A stretch of DNA of 7,844 nt from an uncultured archaeon (GTDB lineage: Archaea; Aenigmatarchaeota; Aenigmatarchaeia; CG10238-14; SCSR01), in contig CALIKW010000031.1 of the NCBI GenBank assembly GCA_938017915.1, forward strand, positions 1 to 7,844, read 5' to 3'. Position 1 is the stretch's first letter. Every line of letters starts with the position of its first letter. Made by a program: the position numbers and the translations under genes. Shown here in pieces: positions 5,985 through 7,844 of the stretch. The notes beneath the pieces are model-generated. The model saw nothing but the letters and a program-made list of their open reading frames with translations, ran no database searches and was not told the origin of the DNA.

Positions 5985-6665
5985 TTACTTAGCAAGTCTT
6001 TTCAAAAACTCCTCGAAAGTTAATCTTTCCTTCTTAACTTTTTTACTTTTCTTGATCGCACTTTCTATTATATTTCCTATTGGTTTTGGATAATCAACTT
6101 TTACTTCACCTGGTTGAATTGCTAAAGCAAGTTCAAGCTTTCTTCCATATTTGTTTAGCCATGTTAAATTTTCAAAATTAATTCTCCTCGGCTTTTCTGG
6201 CTGCTCTGCAGGATATCCAATTGGAATTATTGCTAATGGCCTTAAATTATCTGGAAGTTCCAAAATACTTTTAACCCTTTCTTCATCAAAAGCCCCTACA
6301 AAGCATGAACCAAGACCTAAAGCATGAGCTGAGAGCAAAATGTTTTGAATTGCTAAAGCAGTATCTTGTATCGAATACAAAAGCTCCCCTCTTTTTCCAT
6401 ATCTCAGACTTATTTTTTCTAAATCAGCGCAAACTACTATAACAACAGGTGCTTCTACTATAAAATCTTGGTCTAAAGCAGCTTTTGCAAGCTTTTTCTT
6501 TATTTCCTCCTCTTTAACTACTATGAAATTCCATTCTTGTGTATTTCCAGCAGAAGGTGCCATGGTTGCCATGTAGAGAATTACTCCTATAAGCTTATCA
6601 TCCACTTCCCTTTTCTCAAATTTTCTTATACTTTTCCTTTCTACCATTACCTTAAAAACGTTCAT
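5985..6665 (-). CDS. Nitroreductase-family FMN-dependent oxidoreductase
   Basis: This 226-aa protein belongs to the nitroreductase fold family: soluble, usually dimeric FMN enzymes that use NAD(P)H to reduce varied acceptors. Family marks are the N-terminal ERKSIRKFEKREV (9-21; R and S contact the FMN phosphate in homologues), APSAGNTQEW (36-45), the helix DTALAIQNILLSAHALGLGSCFVGAF (101-126), and IPIGYPAEQPEKPRR (147-161). The substrate cannot be told from sequence. The family core ends near residue 165; about 60 further residues follow, ending in a Lys-rich stretch (205-213) and a charged tail. The start ATG at 6665 has only a poorly spaced GGGA upstream. With the TATA box near 6690, the transcript may be leaderless or nearly so. 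It is divergent from the HTH gene and upstream of the membrane-protein gene. Confidence 0.92.
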   Translation of the reverse strand: MNVFKVMVERKSIRKFEKREVDDKLIGVILYMATMAPSAGNTQEWNFIVVKEEEIKKKLAKAALDQDFIVEAPVVIVVCADLEKISLRYGKRGELLYSIQDTALAIQNILLSAHALGLGSCFVGAFDEERVKSILELPDNLRPLAIIPIGYPAEQPEKPRRINFENLTWLNKYGRKLELALAIQPGEVKVDYPKPIGNIIESAIKKSKKVKKERLTFEEFLKRLAK

Positions 6666-6685
6666 CTTCCCTAATAAACTTTTTG

Positions 6686-6693
6686 TTTAAATA
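6686..6693. promoter_or_regulatory. Possible shared TATA box of the divergent nitroreductase and HTH genes
   Basis: The 57-bp gap between the two start codons holds one strong TATA-like element, TTTAAATA, whose TTTAAA core is palindromic. Read to the right, it predicts transcription from about 6714, 8-9 nt before the ATG at 6723. Read to the left, it predicts a start near 6665, at the nitroreductase ATG. The overlapping CTTTAATA on the minus strand (6692-6699) is an alternative for the leftward promoter. Confidence 0.45.
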
Positions 6694-6722
6694 TTAAAGT
6701 ATTTGCATTAAAATTTTTACTT

Positions 6723-7271
6723 ATGGAAATAAAAGGTGTTGAATGGTTAGAAAAGATTAAAGACGGTAGTATTTTAAGTTATCTTAAAGAAATTTGCGAA
6801 ATAGAAAGAGTTGAGATGCCAGAAATTTCAAAAAAGCTTTTGGACGAAATAGTTAGTTCAAACAAAAAAGGCAAATTTCCAAAAAGAAAAGAATTAATTA
6901 AAAAATTTAATTGCAGCCAATCTTCTTTTGGTAAATATATAAACTATCTTAAAAACAAAAAATTAGTATTCGATTTTAGTAGCATAGAACTTTTATACGT
7001 TTTCAAAAAATCTGAGAAATATAAGATTTTGCCTTTTGAGCTTAACGTTGCTACTGGATATGAAATAATGAAGTTAGGCCGTCGTTGTAGTTCTGCAAAA
7101 AGTTGGGCAAAAAAATTTCAAAATTTAAGAGCTCCTCATTATTCTCGCTTTTACATAGCCTTACTTTCAGAAAATGGGTGTCCTGTCTTTTATAGTTCCT
7201 TCAAATTTATTCCAATTTATAATTCTTTTGTTGCACCGCAAACTGGACAAACCCACATTTCTTTAAAATGA
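6723..7271 (+). CDS. Uncharacterised protein with probable helix-turn-helix domain
   Basis: I do not recognise this 182-aa protein. Residues about 36-84 look like a winged or simple helix-turn-helix: a first helix (ISKKLLDEIVSSN), a second (KRKELIKKFN, 55-63), and a candidate recognition helix (SQSSFGKYINYLKNKK, 65-80) followed by LVFDF as a possible wing. This suggests DNA binding. The first 100 residues are Lys/Glu-rich like their neighbours. The second half (about 105-182) is different: richer in aromatic, Cys, Ser and Pro residues, with no motif I know. The reading frame stays open with ordinary AT-rich codons and the other two forward frames close near 7020-7070, so a simple frameshift is not evident. 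The last 55 bp overlap the oppositely oriented zinc-ribbon gene. No ribosome site precedes ATG 6723; a short leader is predicted. It could be a regulator of its divergent neighbour, by position only. Confidence 0.65.
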   Translation: MEIKGVEWLEKIKDGSILSYLKEICEIERVEMPEISKKLLDEIVSSNKKGKFPKRKELIKKFNCSQSSFGKYINYLKNKKLVFDFSSIELLYVFKKSEKYKILPFELNVATGYEIMKLGRRCSSAKSWAKKFQNLRAPHYSRFYIALLSENGCPVFYSSFKFIPIYNSFVAPQTGQTHISLK

Positions 7272-7378
7272 TTTTCACTTAAATTACAAGAAATTATTTT
7301 CTCCCTTTTCATCCTAACTTTTTCATGTGAATTTTTCAAGCAGGATTCACAAAAACCATAAGTCCACTCATTGCTCAT
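7217..7378 (-). CDS. Small zinc-ribbon protein (53 aa)
   Basis: A short minus-strand gene encodes 53 residues with two CxxC knuckles, C10-x-x-C13 (FCESCL) and C44-x-x-C47 (WVCPVCGA), plus a further C31. The second knuckle (WVCPVCG) is typical of rubredoxin-like or zinc-ribbon folds, so it should bind one zinc or iron ion. Its partner is unknown. Support for the gene is good despite its size: ATG at 7378 has a strong ribosome site GAGGAG (7385-7390) with a 6-nt spacer, a TATA element lies at the right distance, and the paired Cys motifs are unlikely by chance. It ends with TAA at 7217-7219 and overlaps the 3' end of the convergent HTH gene. It is divergent from the DNA ligase gene. Confidence 0.8.
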   Translation of the reverse strand: MSNEWTYGFCESCLKNSHEKVRMKREKIISCNLSENHFKEMWVCPVCGATKEL

Positions 7379-7384
7379 TTGTTA

Positions 7385-7390
7385 CTCCTC
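7385..7390 (-). promoter_or_regulatory. Ribosome binding site of the small zinc-ribbon gene
   Basis: The minus strand reads GAGGAG, 6 nt before ATG 7378. It is among the strongest ribosome sites in the window and decides the start of this very short gene; the second ATG (7371) is out of frame. Confidence 0.75.
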
Positions 7391-7394
7391 TTTA

Positions 7395-7403
7395 TTTATA
7401 AAT
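7395..7403 (+). promoter_or_regulatory. TATA box of the DNA ligase gene
   Basis: The plus strand reads TTTATAAAT, centred 34 bp before ATG 7433. Transcription would begin near 7424, leaving a leader of about 9 nt, consistent with the absence of a clear ribosome site before the ligase start. Confidence 0.5.
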
Positions 7404-7412
7404 TAGTAGTGC

Positions 7413-7421
7413 ATTAAAATA
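7413..7421 (-). promoter_or_regulatory. TATA box of the small zinc-ribbon gene
   Basis: The minus strand reads TATTTTAAT, centred near 7417. The predicted start near 7392 just includes the GAGGAG ribosome site in the transcript. This element lies to the right of the ligase TATA box, so the two divergent promoters are interleaved and could not easily be occupied together. Confidence 0.45.
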
Positions 7422-7432
7422 AATTGATTGTT

Positions 7433-7844
7433 ATGGACTATTCTATACTTGTAGAAACTTATGAAGAATTGGAAAAAACAACCTCAAAAATTAAGAAAAC
7501 TCAAATTCTTTCAGAACTACTTAGAAAAACTCCTTCTGAACTTTTACCAAAAGTGGTTTTACTAGTTAACGGAAGAGTTTTCCCAAGTTATTCCCAATAC
7601 GAGCTTGGAGTCGCAACTCAACTCATGATAAGGGCAATAGCAAAATCTACTGGAATTTCCCAAAAAGAAGTTGAAGAAATTTTTAAAAAGAAAGGAGATC
7701 TTGGATTAGCTGCTGAAGAGCTTATTAAAAAAAAGAAACAAGTTACTCTTTTTAAAAAGAAACTTACGGTCGAAAAAGTTTTTGAAAATTTACAAAAAAT
7801 TGCATTCGAAACAGGAGCAGGCTCGCAAGAAAGAAAGTTGAGCC
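7433..7844 (+). CDS. lig: ATP-dependent DNA ligase (N-terminal part, truncated by window edge)
   Basis: This encodes the first 137 residues of an archaeal and eukaryal-type ATP-dependent DNA ligase, which seals nicks in replication and repair. The visible part is the N-terminal DNA-binding domain: YSILVETYEELEKTTSKIKKTQIL (3-26), NGRVFPSYSQYELGVATQLMIRAI (46-69), TGISQKEVEEIFKKKGDLGLAAEELI (73-98), QVTLFKKKLTVEKVFENLQKIA (103-124), and the start of GSQERK (130-135). The catalytic lysine motif KxDG lies beyond the window, so activity cannot be judged. The start ATG at 7433 fits the family N-terminus exactly. No good ribosome site precedes it; the transcript is probably nearly leaderless from the TATA box at 7395-7403. 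It is divergent from the zinc-ribbon gene. Confidence 0.95.
   Translation, partial: MDYSILVETYEELEKTTSKIKKTQILSELLRKTPSELLPKVVLLVNGRVFPSYSQYELGVATQLMIRAIAKSTGISQKEVEEIFKKKGDLGLAAEELIKKKKQVTLFKKKLTVEKVFENLQKIAFETGAGSQERKLS

Noticed and set aside
1..7844. CRISPR array, insertion sequence or defence system
   Set aside because: No regularly spaced repeats, transposase motifs, terminal inverted repeats or nuclease/helicase modules were found.

Overview
The window is archaeal chromosome. Four kinds of evidence agree: RNA polymerase (RNAP) subunits of archaeal type (H, B'', B', A') in the canonical order, a tRNA-Tyr with an intron at 37/38 and no encoded CCA, an archaeal 5S rRNA, and the N-terminus of an archaeal-type ATP-dependent DNA ligase. 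Promoters look like TATA boxes (TTTAAA-type) about 25 bp from the predicted starts. The DNA is AT-rich and tightly packed. The split B subunit (B'' + B') points to the euryarchaeal side or to a DPANN-like lineage rather than Crenarchaeota. The somewhat divergent RNAP motifs and small compact genes would suit a DPANN-type archaeon, but the window alone cannot settle this.

Layout. Positions 1-3958, minus strand: the RNAP operon rpoH-rpoB2-rpoB1-rpoA1. Genes are 4 bp apart or overlap (ATGA at rpoB2/rpoB1; TGATG at rpoB1/rpoA1), and rpoA1 runs off the left edge. Positions 3959-4136: upstream region of rpoH, with a TATA box at 4005-4012 and a near-palindrome where transcription should begin. Positions 4137-4500, minus strand: a stable-RNA cluster of tRNA-Tyr (39-nt intron), 5S rRNA and tRNA-Asp. 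tRNA-Tyr and 5S each have their own TATA box; tRNA-Asp starts only 2 nt after the 5S and must be cut from a 5S-tRNA-Asp precursor. No 16S or 23S is present, so this 5S is unlinked from them at least within the window.

Positions 4535-6665, minus strand: a nitroreductase-family flavoprotein followed after 37 bp by a secreted or membrane-anchored beta-rich protein. That protein carries a duplicated domain, one copy on each side of its single transmembrane segment. Positions 6723-7271, plus strand: an unrecognised protein with a probable helix-turn-helix, divergent from the nitroreductase. Positions 7217-7378, minus strand: a 53-aa zinc-ribbon protein whose 3' end overlaps the HTH gene tail to tail by 55 bp. 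Positions 7433-7844, plus strand: the first 137 residues of ATP-dependent DNA ligase, divergent from the zinc-ribbon gene, running off the right edge.

Taken together this is an information-processing neighbourhood (transcription, translation RNAs, DNA ligation) with a few poorly characterised genes in between. I see no mobile element, CRISPR array or defence system. The least explained items are the duplicated-domain membrane protein, the HTH/zinc-ribbon overlap, the intron of tRNA-Tyr and the isolated 5S-tRNA-Asp unit.
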